Positions 1 to 5,652 of a stretch of 5,652 nt of DNA are shown here, in pieces; position 1 is the stretch's first letter, and each line of letters starts with the position of its first letter. The notes beneath the pieces were generated by a model. The model ran no database searches. It had not been told where the DNA came from and saw only the letters and a list, made by a program, of their open reading frames with translations. The position numbers and the translations under genes were made by a program. The stretch comes from JBDLSY01 sp043777895. GTDB taxonomy: Bacteria; Pseudomonadota; Gammaproteobacteria; Burkholderiales; Burkholderiaceae_C. Where the stretch lies: contig JAYWHD010000164.1 of NCBI GenBank assembly GCA_043777895.1, positions 1 through 5,652 of the forward strand. The letters are read 5' to 3'.

Positions 1-1
1 A

Positions 2-445
2 GACATCGTATTAGATTGTATTGACCAAGTACTTGCAAAAGTAGCCTTAGTTGTATTGTGCCAAAGCCGTCAACAAGCTTTATTGGTGTGTGGTGCAGCA
101 GGCGGTAAAACTGATTTAAGTTTACTGGCGACTACTGATTTGTCTAAAGTAACTCACGACCCTTTATTAGCCAGTTTACGTAGCCGTTTACGCAAGCAAT
201 ATGGCTTTGCGTCAGCTCCGATACATGTAAAAAATAAAAAAGACAAATTAAAATCAATGAATGTTCCTTGCGTATATGTTGCACAAGCCGTTGCTAAACC
301 GATTGTTGAAACAACTGTTTGTGATGTCAATATATCACATAGCTTAAATTGTGCAGGTTACGGGAGTATGATGCATATGACGGCGAGTATGGGTTTAAGT
401 GCCGCTGCTTGGGCGATTGGACGCATTACAATGGTAAATATTTAA
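2..445 (+). CDS. tcdA: TcdA (CsdL-like) tRNA threonylcarbamoyladenosine dehydratase, 3' part
   Basis: This is the C-terminal 147 residues of an E1/ThiF-like, ATP-dependent enzyme. The family cyclises t6A at position 37 of ANN-decoding tRNAs to cyclic t6A in the cytoplasm. The reading frame is open to the left edge, so the N-terminal nucleotide-binding part lies outside the window; family members are about 250-270 residues. Visible family features, in order, are DIVLDCIDQVLAKVAL (the D-x-AID-type segment of the E1 fold), a GAAGGKTD turn matching the usual GGAGGQ-D, a DLSKVTHDPLLASLRSRLRKQYGF block, CVY, and a C-terminal NCAGYGSMMHMTASMG segment matching the conserved glycine-rich end. TTG at 56 can be read as a start, but it falls inside the conserved fold and is not one. 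mutL follows after 17 bp on the same strand, so the two are probably cotranscribed. Family assignment is confident; the missing half was not seen. Confidence 0.9.
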   Translation, partial: DIVLDCIDQVLAKVALVVLCQSRQQALLVCGAAGGKTDLSLLATTDLSKVTHDPLLASLRSRLRKQYGFASAPIHVKNKKDKLKSMNVPCVYVAQAVAKPIVETTVCDVNISHSLNCAGYGSMMHMTASMGLSAAAWAIGRITMVNI

Positions 446-462
446 ACTGCTTTCATAAAGAA

Positions 463-2379
463 TTGATTAGCAAAACGAAAGCGGCCTTAAAAATTAAACT
501 AAATACCCCATCAATCCAGCTATTATCCGACCGCTTAATTAACCAAATTGCAGCGGGTGAAGTCATTGAACGGCCTGCGTCTGTTTTAAAAGAACTACTA
601 GAAAACGCATTAGATGCTGGCTCAACAACAGTCATTGTACGTTTGGAGGGCGGTGGAATTAACCGTTTAGATGTACAAGACAATGGCGATGGTATGCCTG
701 CTCAAGCACTTCCATTAGCAGTATTACGCCATGCAACTAGTAAAATCACAACTCAAGATGAGTTAATGTCGGTATCTAGCTTTGGGTTTCGTGGTGAAGC
801 TTTGGCATCTATAGCATCAGTTGCACAATTAGCCATTATTAGCCGCACTAAAACCTGTCAATACGCGACACAATATGATAATTATTTAGGCAACTGGCAA
901 GAACAACCCGCTTCGCATAGTATTGGAACAACAGTTTGCGTACGAGAGCTATTTTTTAGTATTCCTGCACGGCGTAAATTTTTAAAAACAGAATCTACTG
1001 AATTAACCCACTGTGTCAATGTGTTTGAATCAATCGCTTTAGCACACCCAACTATTCAATTTGAATTATTTCATAACAGTAAAATATTACGTAGGCTATC
1101 GCCCACTACAGGCTGGCAAAGAATAGAAAATATTGCTAACTCTGTATTTAATACCAGTGAAGATAATACTACTTCAACGTATCAAATAGACGTTAGTCAT
1201 AGCGGCATCAGTGTATATGGGGTGTTAAGTGCACCACAACACACACACAATCGGGCAAAGCTACAAGCCTTGTATGTCAATGGTCGCCCTATACGTGACC
1301 GTGCAATGGCACATGCTATTCGCTCTAGTTATCAAGGTCTATTACACGGCGATAACCAACCCAACTATTGTTTGTTTATGCGTGTGCCGCCCGACAGTGT
1401 TGATGTCAATGTACACCCCACTAAAAGTGAAATACGGTTTCGCGATGGCAGTGCGGTATACCGCTTATTAAAGTTAGCGGTAGAACAGGCTTTAGGACAA
1501 ATAATATCGTCTGTCAATTTTGACAGTAAGCGGGTTGTTGCCACAGGAAACCCCGTATGGCAAGTATTACCAGAACAGCTCTCAAAGCCACAGTTATCCC
1601 AAGCTGCACACACATTAACACAGACTACTTACCCTAAAAACACTCAATACGCTACACAAGGCTTACTTAAAACTGATTTATGGCCTGCTCTAAATGCCAC
1701 CCCATCAATAAATGATGTATCCGATGATTCATCATCCATTGAATCTCAAGCAACACTGCCTTCTAATCCCCCCAATACTATTGGTCGATTAGGTGTGGCA
1801 ATTGCACAAATACACGGCATATATATTTTGACGCAAACGGCTGAAGGAATGGGTATCGTAGATATGCACGCTGCACATGAACGGGTACTATACGAAGCCT
1901 ATAAAACTGAATTGGCACACGGTAATGTGGCAAGTCAGATTTTATTAGAAATAATCTCTTTGGCTTTAACTGATTTACAGTGTGAAACAGCTAATACGTA
2001 TCAAACAACTTTACTAGAATTAGGGTTTGATGTGACTCTCTTATCAGTCAATGTATTGGCAATTCGAGCAGTGCCTAGCTTATTGCGTTTAAATGATGTG
2101 ACCCATACTTTGACGGCTTTATTAGATGAGCTGCTTTTAATTCAAGTGAGTTCGGAAGGCTTAAGTGCTATGCTAAAGACAGCCCAAAATGAACGGCTTG
2201 CAAGCCTTGCTTGTCAAAGTGCAGTGCGTGCGAACCGACAATTAAGTATCGCTGAAATGAATGGGCTTTTGCGTCAAATGGAACAAACGGCTAACGCAGA
2301 CCGTTGTAATCACGGCAGACCGACTTGGTTTGGATTAACTATGCAAGATTTAGACCGAAGGTTTATGCGTGGTAGATAA
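463..2379 (+). CDS. mutL: DNA mismatch repair protein MutL (endonuclease-type)
   Basis: MutL is the GHKL ATPase that links MutS mismatch recognition to strand incision and excision. With the start placed at TTG 463 the protein has 638 residues; E. coli MutL has 615. ATPase motifs run in order: NQIAAGEV (27-34), KELLEN (43-48, E44 the presumed general base, N48 Mg-binding), DNGDG (73-77), RHATSKI (89-95) and GFRGEAL (108-114). The S5-like region carries PARRKFLK, YVNGRPIRDR and VDVNVHPTK. A variable linker spans about 360-435. The C-terminal dimerisation domain holds DMHAAHERVLYE (467-478, fitting DxHA(x)2E(x)4E), ACQSAVRAN (583-591), CNHGRPT (615-621) and a terminal FMRGR. These are hallmarks of nicking MutL proteins, which E. 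coli MutL lacks. There is no ATG in frame before the ATPase core. TTG 463 clears tcdA by 17 bp and needs the least non-family sequence, but its ribosome site is weak (AAAGAA abuts it). TTG 409, TTG 349 or ATT 493 are alternatives. Product certain, start uncertain. Confidence 0.96.
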   Translation: MISKTKAALKIKLNTPSIQLLSDRLINQIAAGEVIERPASVLKELLENALDAGSTTVIVRLEGGGINRLDVQDNGDGMPAQALPLAVLRHATSKITTQDELMSVSSFGFRGEALASIASVAQLAIISRTKTCQYATQYDNYLGNWQEQPASHSIGTTVCVRELFFSIPARRKFLKTESTELTHCVNVFESIALAHPTIQFELFHNSKILRRLSPTTGWQRIENIANSVFNTSEDNTTSTYQIDVSHSGISVYGVLSAPQHTHNRAKLQALYVNGRPIRDRAMAHAIRSSYQGLLHGDNQPNYCLFMRVPPDSVDVNVHPTKSEIRFRDGSAVYRLLKLAVEQALGQIISSVNFDSKRVVATGNPVWQVLPEQLSKPQLSQAAHTLTQTTYPKNTQYATQGLLKTDLWPALNATPSINDVSDDSSSIESQATLPSNPPNTIGRLGVAIAQIHGIYILTQTAEGMGIVDMHAAHERVLYEAYKTELAHGNVASQILLEIISLALTDLQCETANTYQTTLLELGFDVTLLSVNVLAIRAVPSLLRLNDVTHTLTALLDELLLIQVSSEGLSAMLKTAQNERLASLACQSAVRANRQLSIAEMNGLLRQMEQTANADRCNHGRPTWFGLTMQDLDRRFMRGR

Positions 2380-2423
2380 ACTATCTGTAAATTATTGGTT
2401 AATCACTTTAACAACTTTAAAAA

Positions 2424-2467
2424 TTCTATAATTTCTATAATTTCTATAATTTCTATAATTTCTATAA
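2424..2467. repeat. 9-bp tandem repeat, about 4.9 copies
   Basis: The unit ttctataat is repeated without error at 2424, 2433, 2442 and 2451, with a final eight-base copy at 2460. It lies in the 97-bp spacer between the converging mutL and ZipA-like genes, 44 bp after the mutL stop and 9 bp before the other stop. Copy number is likely to vary by slippage between strains. No function is apparent. It does not form a GC-rich hairpin and is not a typical terminator. Confidence 0.9.
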
Positions 2468-2476
2468 AGCTGAAGA

Positions 2477-3826
2477 CTATATAGTTGCAGATGAATGATA
2501 TAAATCGTAGTTATTTTTTAACTTTGGCGAAAAAACCCCTTGTGCCAGTTTAGAACCTGGTATTAAACCTGCTTGAGTCAGTGATTCTTGTTTTAAAATC
2601 ATCTCACGGCTATATTTGTCTAGCATACCTTCAGATAAGTGCAGCCCATTGACCGATTGTAAAGTAGCCGTACTGGTTTTTGTTACAGCACGAATACGCA
2701 TATAAATTTTACGGGCTTCTAACACATCAAAATGCGGTAAGTCAATGATAAGCTGAAAAATAGCATATTCAGTTAAAGCATTTAGCGAATGAGTCGCCTG
2801 TACCGTTTGCCATAAACGCTCTAATACAATTGTATTTTTTTGCTCTGCATCTGAATGTATCCAATGTTCTTGTTGTTGTACAAAACGTGCTGCCAATAAA
2901 GCTTGTGTAAATAAGTCTAATTGTGCAATGGGTACACTGATTTTTAAAATAATCGCCCCATCTAAACCTGCCAATAATGAATGAGCTTCATCAATAAAGT
3001 TGTCCCAAGCCGCCGTAGTAATAAATGTACAGTCAGCATATGTGGTATTAGCTAATGACATACACCACTCTTTAAATATATTAAGTGTGCCTATTGTGGC
3101 TAATTCATGGCGATGAATAACTTGCCAGCCTAAAATAATTGCATCATTATTGCTTATATCAGAACAGACACACACTGGCAAAGAATGTTGCCAAGGACGT
3201 TCACTTAAAAGTAGTAAAAACTGTTCTTTATTGATTACATTTTTCCACGTTAATCGTGCTTGATAATAAAATAATTCGTGGGCAAAAAAAGGTGGCGAAA
3301 CAGCGACTACTTTGACAGGTACTAAAGTGGTAATAAACTCATCTTGTAGTGTATCAGGCATCACTTCACTACTAACTAGTTTTGAGGTGTACAAAAAAGG
3401 GGCTTTTTCAGTCTCTGTTGCTTTATCTATTACCGCAGATATTGTCGTACTTATTGTCGTCTCTGTTATCAAATGGTTTTTTTCTGTCAATTCTTCCAAA
3501 ATAATTGGATTTTTTTGAGCAGTAAACGCCGTTAAATCGCCAATAGCCCCTAAAATATCGCGAAACTTATTCATACGATAAGCCGTATCAGCGGATTTAC
3601 TAATAGAGTCTGTCGTTACAGGTCCATTATTAAATTGAGATTGAGATTGGTTTAGTTTTATTTTTTTTTGTAGTTGTTGTACACGCCCAAAAAACCATAG
3701 CCAACGCAGACTTAAAACCAGCACAATACCCACTACACACAGTAAAGACGGCAACCATAAGTCGCTAGTCGTATTAACTGGCAAATGGTTATCTATTGTT
3801 TTTACAGTTGAGCTAATAGGTATCAT
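2477..3826 (-). CDS. Membrane-anchored ZipA-like protein (putative FtsZ-binding)
   Basis: The product has 449 residues from ATG 3826; a TTG directly before it (3829) is a possible alternative start. Neither has a strong Shine-Dalgarno. A short polar N-terminus is followed by one transmembrane segment (about 24-46, LWLPSLLCVVGIVLVLSLRW), a basic stretch (QKKIKLNQ), a low-complexity linker rich in S, T and Q to about 180, and a soluble C-terminal domain (about 185-435). This bitopic, N-in plan is that of ZipA. The C-terminal part resembles the betaproteobacterial ZipA-like family: FYYQARLTWKNVINKEQF, then LIIDLPHFDVLEARKIYMRI, and a closing GSKLAQGVFS that matches the family's usual GSALARRLFS ending. 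In that family the domain binds the FtsZ C-terminal tail at the division site. The gene lies 41 bp after yqeY on the same strand and may be cotranscribed. Similarity was judged by eye, so the family call is moderate and no symbol is given. Confidence 0.6.
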   Translation of the reverse strand: MIPISSTVKTIDNHLPVNTTSDLWLPSLLCVVGIVLVLSLRWLWFFGRVQQLQKKIKLNQSQSQFNNGPVTTDSISKSADTAYRMNKFRDILGAIGDLTAFTAQKNPIILEELTEKNHLITETTISTTISAVIDKATETEKAPFLYTSKLVSSEVMPDTLQDEFITTLVPVKVVAVSPPFFAHELFYYQARLTWKNVINKEQFLLLLSERPWQHSLPVCVCSDISNNDAIILGWQVIHRHELATIGTLNIFKEWCMSLANTTYADCTFITTAAWDNFIDEAHSLLAGLDGAIILKISVPIAQLDLFTQALLAARFVQQQEHWIHSDAEQKNTIVLERLWQTVQATHSLNALTEYAIFQLIIDLPHFDVLEARKIYMRIRAVTKTSTATLQSVNGLHLSEGMLDKYSREMILKQESLTQAGLIPGSKLAQGVFSPKLKNNYDLYHSSATI

Positions 3827-3867
3827 CAAAAATATGCGTGCTTATCAAAAGTTTAAAAAAGTAGCTG

Positions 3868-4314
3868 TTAAGCCAAAGCTAGTTTAACGGCTGCTGATAC
3901 CTGTGTCATATCCGCTTTACCCGCTAACTTTGGTTTTAATGCCCCCATTAACTTACCGATGTCTTGGGCTGTATTAGCACCGATTTCTAACTTGACTTGA
4001 GCGACTACTAAGGTGATTTCTTCAATACTCATTTGTGCAGGCATATAGGCTTGCAAAATTACCAGTTCCGCCTGTTCTTGATCAACCAAATCTTGGCGGC
4101 TTGCACTGGTGAATTGTGCAATACTGTCTTTACGTTGCTTAATAGATTTTTCAATGATAGCGATTACCACAGCATCAGTGGGTTCTAAGCGTTCATCAAC
4201 TTCTTTTTGTTTAATGGCAGCGAGTAACATACGAATCGTGCCTAAGCGTACTGTGTCTTTGGCACGCATAGCATTTTTCATATCTTCTGTAATATTGTTT
4301 TTTAACATATTCAT
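3868..4314 (-). CDS. yqeY: GatB/YqeY domain-containing protein
   Basis: This complete 148-residue protein is the usual length for the stand-alone YqeY family. The family is helical and related to the tRNA-binding tail of the GatB subunit of aspartyl/glutamyl-tRNA amidotransferase. Its own cellular role is not settled; a part in tRNA-dependent amidation or tRNA binding is inferred from the GatB resemblance. Family landmarks are an N-terminal LKNNITEDMKNAMRAKD, then RLGTIRMLLAAIKQKEVDER, KQRKDSIAQF, an EQAELVILQAYMPAQMS block, and the strongly conserved end DIGKLMGALKPKLAGKADM. ATG 4314 is chosen because AAGGA lies six bases upstream; a second ATG at codon 3 is less well placed. The upstream chimeric gene ends 62 bp before it. 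The ZipA-like gene begins 41 bp after its stop with no terminator visible between them. Confidence 0.93.
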   Translation of the reverse strand: MNMLKNNITEDMKNAMRAKDTVRLGTIRMLLAAIKQKEVDERLEPTDAVVIAIIEKSIKQRKDSIAQFTSASRQDLVDQEQAELVILQAYMPAQMSIEEITLVVAQVKLEIGANTAQDIGKLMGALKPKLAGKADMTQVSAAVKLALA

Positions 4315-4320
4315 AGTAAA

Positions 4321-4325
4321 TCCTT
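4321..4325 (-). promoter_or_regulatory. Shine-Dalgarno of yqeY
   Basis: AAGGA on the minus strand stands six bases before the ATG at 4314. It is the clearest ribosome binding site in the window and fixes the yqeY start at the first of two nearby ATG codons. Confidence 0.75.
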
Positions 4326-4330
4326 AACCA

Positions 4331-4367
4331 AATAATAAGTAAGTAAATAATAAGTAAATAATAAGTA
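4331..4367. repeat. 11-bp AT-rich tandem repeat upstream of yqeY
   Basis: The unit aataataagta occurs at 4331, 4346 and 4357, with a four-base insert (agta) after the first copy. It fills most of the 62-bp gap between the chimeric DUF559 gene and yqeY, where a yqeY promoter would have to lie if yqeY is not read through from upstream. On the minus strand the units give alternating TTTACT and TATTAT strings. No pair has ideal -35/-10 spacing, so no promoter is called. Copy-number change here could alter yqeY expression; that is inference. Confidence 0.8.
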
Positions 4368-4376
4368 AATGATATT

Positions 4377-5651
4377 TTACTCAATATTAATCAGATTAAT
4401 ATGCTGCATCAATTCGTGGGTTTTAGTTAAAGCAACAATAATTTTTTGATAATGCAGAATATCATCAAACTCAAGCAAACGCCCTTTGCGGTCTTTAAGC
4501 CATTTTTGTGCGGGCTGATAACCGCCAATATAAAATTCCCAAGCAATATGTGAAACGTTATCAAAATATTGCGTTTCATTAATATACACTTTGCCCACCC
4601 CGCCCTGTGGGCACCCCTCCAAAGGAGGGAAATTTAAAAAATGTAATTTTGTAACAATATTATTGCCATCTTCAGGATATTGCGTAATGTAGTCTTCAAC
4701 TGCATCACTTTCTAATAAATGTATTTGCCGTATTTGTTTACCCAATGCAACTAACTGCCAAAAAGTCTCTTGGTCTTTCGGATAAGGTACACGCGGAAAA
4801 TCAATTTTTAAAAACTCTTTGTATTTTTCGCGGTATATGGGCGAATGTAATATCGCATAAATGTAATCCAAAATATCAATCGGGGCAAAAGTATTATTCA
4901 ATTCCCCTATTGTGAGAGATTTTCCAACAGCTGGAATGGCTATATTATTAGCATTACTGTATGCTTTGATAATAAAATCTTCTAAATTTGATAAAACAGT
5001 TTTAATATTTGTCTCAACATCTTTATCTGTACATCTAAATACTTTTAAGCCTAATGCTTCTAAAAAAGTTTGTCTTTCTTGGTCATATTCTTGTTTATTG
5101 TCATGGCTACTACCGTCTATTTCAATCACTAAACCTAAAGATTTTACATAAAAATCTACAATATAGTGTCCTATAATCGTTTGTCTATCAAAATCAATGT
5201 GATGGAATTTATTTTTATGCACTTGTTGCCAAAACAAAACTTCAGACAATATACCTTCTTTTCTTTTGTCTTTAGCCCGTTGATTTAATTTAGAATTATG
5301 CGGTAAATTCTCTATAAACTGTTTATAAATAGTTTTATTATGAATAATCGTTAAAGGTGTTAAAGATGTTTTTACCACCCTGCCCTGCGAAACAGCGGAA
5401 GGGCTATAAGATTGCTCATTGTTTTTTACCACCCCGCCCTGCGAAACAGTGGAAGGGCTATAAGATTGCTCATTGTTTTTTACCACCCCGCCCTGTGAAA
5501 CAGCGGAAGGGCTATAAGATTGCTCATTGTTTTTTACCACCCCGCCCTGTGAAACAGCGGAAAGGCTATAAGATTGCTCATTGTTTTTTACCACCCCGCC
5601 CTGCGGGCACCCCTCCAAAGGAGGGGAATTAAATAGCTTTTCATTAACAAA
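4377..5651 (-). CDS. Chimeric DUF559 nuclease / type ISP C-terminal domain protein, 5' end outside window
   Basis: A single open frame of 424 residues runs from the right edge to TAA 4377; residues are counted from the first visible codon (5651). It has no ATG upstream of the nuclease domain, and TTG 5618 lies inside a repeat, so the true start is probably beyond the window. Order: a PPLEGCPQGGV peptide (10-20), four 18-residue repeats (consensus GGVVKNNEQSYSPSAVSQ, about 17-91), a DUF559 domain (about 106-230), and a type ISP restriction enzyme-like C-terminal domain (about 252-417). DUF559 residues fitting a Vsr/PD-(D/E)xK fold are E137, D166 in HYIVDFYV, E177 and D179 in VIEIDG, and H183. 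The ISP part shows NTFAPIDILDYIYAILHSP, YREKYKEFLKIDFPRVPYPKD, FYIGGYQPAQKWLKDRKGR and HYQKIIVAL. In type ISP enzymes this region recognises the DNA target. A second PPLEGCPQGGV insert lies at 342-352. The methylase and helicase modules, if present, would be to the right. DNA-cleaving function is inferred from the family only. Confidence 0.85.
   Translation of the reverse strand, partial: FVNEKLFNSPPLEGCPQGGVVKNNEQSYSLSAVSQGGVVKNNEQSYSPSAVSQGGVVKNNEQSYSPSTVSQGGVVKNNEQSYSPSAVSQGRVVKTSLTPLTIIHNKTIYKQFIENLPHNSKLNQRAKDKRKEGILSEVLFWQQVHKNKFHHIDFDRQTIIGHYIVDFYVKSLGLVIEIDGSSHDNKQEYDQERQTFLEALGLKVFRCTDKDVETNIKTVLSNLEDFIIKAYSNANNIAIPAVGKSLTIGELNNTFAPIDILDYIYAILHSPIYREKYKEFLKIDFPRVPYPKDQETFWQLVALGKQIRQIHLLESDAVEDYITQYPEDGNNIVTKLHFLNFPPLEGCPQGGVGKVYINETQYFDNVSHIAWEFYIGGYQPAQKWLKDRKGRLLEFDDILHYQKIIVALTKTHELMQHINLINIE
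4595..4634 (-). repeat. GC-rich double-hairpin element, copy A (inside the ISP domain)
   Basis: This 40-base element is read on the minus strand as two adjacent hairpins: CCCTCC-ttt-GGAGGG and GCCC-aca-GGGC. A GGGGTGG tail follows the second hairpin. It differs from the copy at 5591-5630 at only two positions, one in the outermost base of the first stem and one in the loop of the second. It is in frame and adds FPPLEGCPQGGVG between LHFLN and KVYINETQYF. It is strikingly GC-rich against its surroundings. Confidence 0.9.
5372..5587 (-). repeat. 54-bp tandem repeat, four copies, translated as 18-aa repeats
   Basis: Units begin at 5372, 5426, 5480 and 5534 and differ from each other at only a few positions each. 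A fifth partial unit at 5588 merges into the double-hairpin element. The period is a multiple of three, so the frame survives copy-number change and yields repeated GGVVKNNEQSYSPSAVSQ with slight variants. Each unit contains CAGGGCGGGGTGGT (or one base different), the same string that closes the double-hairpin element, and a possible GCCCT/AGGGC stem. The low divergence points to recent expansion. Confidence 0.95.
5591..5630 (-). repeat. GC-rich double-hairpin element, copy B (start of the repeat array)
   Basis: This is the second copy of the 40-base element and has perfect stems on the minus strand: CCCCTCC-ttt-GGAGGGG, then GCCC-gca-GGGC, then GGGGTGG. It is translated as NSPPLEGCPQGGV in the chimeric gene. 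It lies exactly 996 bp (332 codons) from copy A in the same orientation, so both are read in the same frame. There is no T-run after the hairpins on either strand, so a terminator role is unlikely. Confidence 0.9.
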
Positions 5652-5652
5652 G

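Noticed and set aside
349..462. The longest mutL frame, beginning at TTG 349.
   Set aside because: It overlaps tcdA by 97 bp, and its first 38 residues (starting MCRLREYD) are an out-of-frame reading of conserved tcdA sequence with no MutL character.
453..683. Small minus-strand frames opposite mutL (453-683, 1365-1613) and plus-strand frames opposite the minus genes (3312-3518, 4109-4327, 4912-5151).
   Set aside because: Each is fully contained in a well-supported gene on the other strand and shows no recognisable domain.
1229..1471. Second plus-strand frame inside mutL.
   Set aside because: It is a shadow of the conserved NGRPIRDR and VDVNVHPTK region of MutL in another frame.
2374..2386. 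AGATA-aac-TATCT inverted repeat over the mutL stop codon, considered as a terminator.
   Set aside because: The five-pair AT-rich stem is too weak and no U-tract follows; it is expected by chance in AT-rich DNA.
5372..5630. Repeat array considered as a CRISPR.
   Set aside because: Units are contiguous 54-bp copies with no unique spacers, and no cas genes are present.
5591..5630. Strong GC hairpins considered as an intrinsic terminator.
   Set aside because: No T-run follows on either strand, and both copies lie inside one open reading frame.
5357..5632. Plus-strand frame with repeated CFLPPRPAKQ peptides over the 54-bp array.
   Set aside because: It is the antisense reading of the repeat, open only because the 54-bp period is a multiple of three. 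The minus-strand frame continues into recognisable domains.

Overview
The window looks like chromosomal DNA from an AT-rich proteobacterium. A betaproteobacterium is the best guess, from two features. The MutL carries the DxHA(x)2E(x)4E endonuclease motif that E. coli MutL lacks. A membrane-anchored protein resembles the betaproteobacterial ZipA-like (FtsZ-binding) family at its C-terminus. This is family-level recognition by eye; no search was run.

Layout. Plus strand: the 3' end of tcdA (tRNA t6A37 cyclase/dehydratase, 2-445) is followed 17 bp later by mutL (463-2379), which has no ATG ahead of its ATPase core. A 97-bp convergent spacer with a 9-bp tandem repeat follows. Minus strand, read from high to low coordinates: the 3' part of a chimeric gene that runs off the right edge (5651-4377), a 62-bp AT-rich spacer with 11-bp repeats, yqeY (4314-3868), a 40-bp spacer and the ZipA-like gene (3826-2477). 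The left two-thirds is ordinary housekeeping content: tRNA modification, mismatch repair, a GatB/YqeY-family protein and probable division machinery.

The right end (about 4380-5652) is the accessory part and the most interesting. One continuous reading frame encodes, in order, a GC-rich double-hairpin element translated as PPLEGCPQGGV, four near-identical 54-bp repeats (18 aa each), a DUF559 nuclease domain of the Vsr/PD-(D/E)xK type, and a C-terminal domain like that of type ISP restriction-modification/helicase enzymes. A second copy of the double-hairpin element (38 of 40 bases identical) sits inside the ISP domain, in frame and in the same orientation. It splits what reads as a conserved block. 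The two copies are exactly 996 bp apart, so both are translated in the same frame.

The pattern suggests a palindromic element tolerated inside coding sequence, comparable in principle to Rickettsia palindromic elements or REP sequences, together with a small nuclease domain embedded in a host restriction gene. Whether the nuclease helps spread the element is an open hypothesis. No RNA genes, CRISPR arrays, insertion sequences or convincing terminators were seen.
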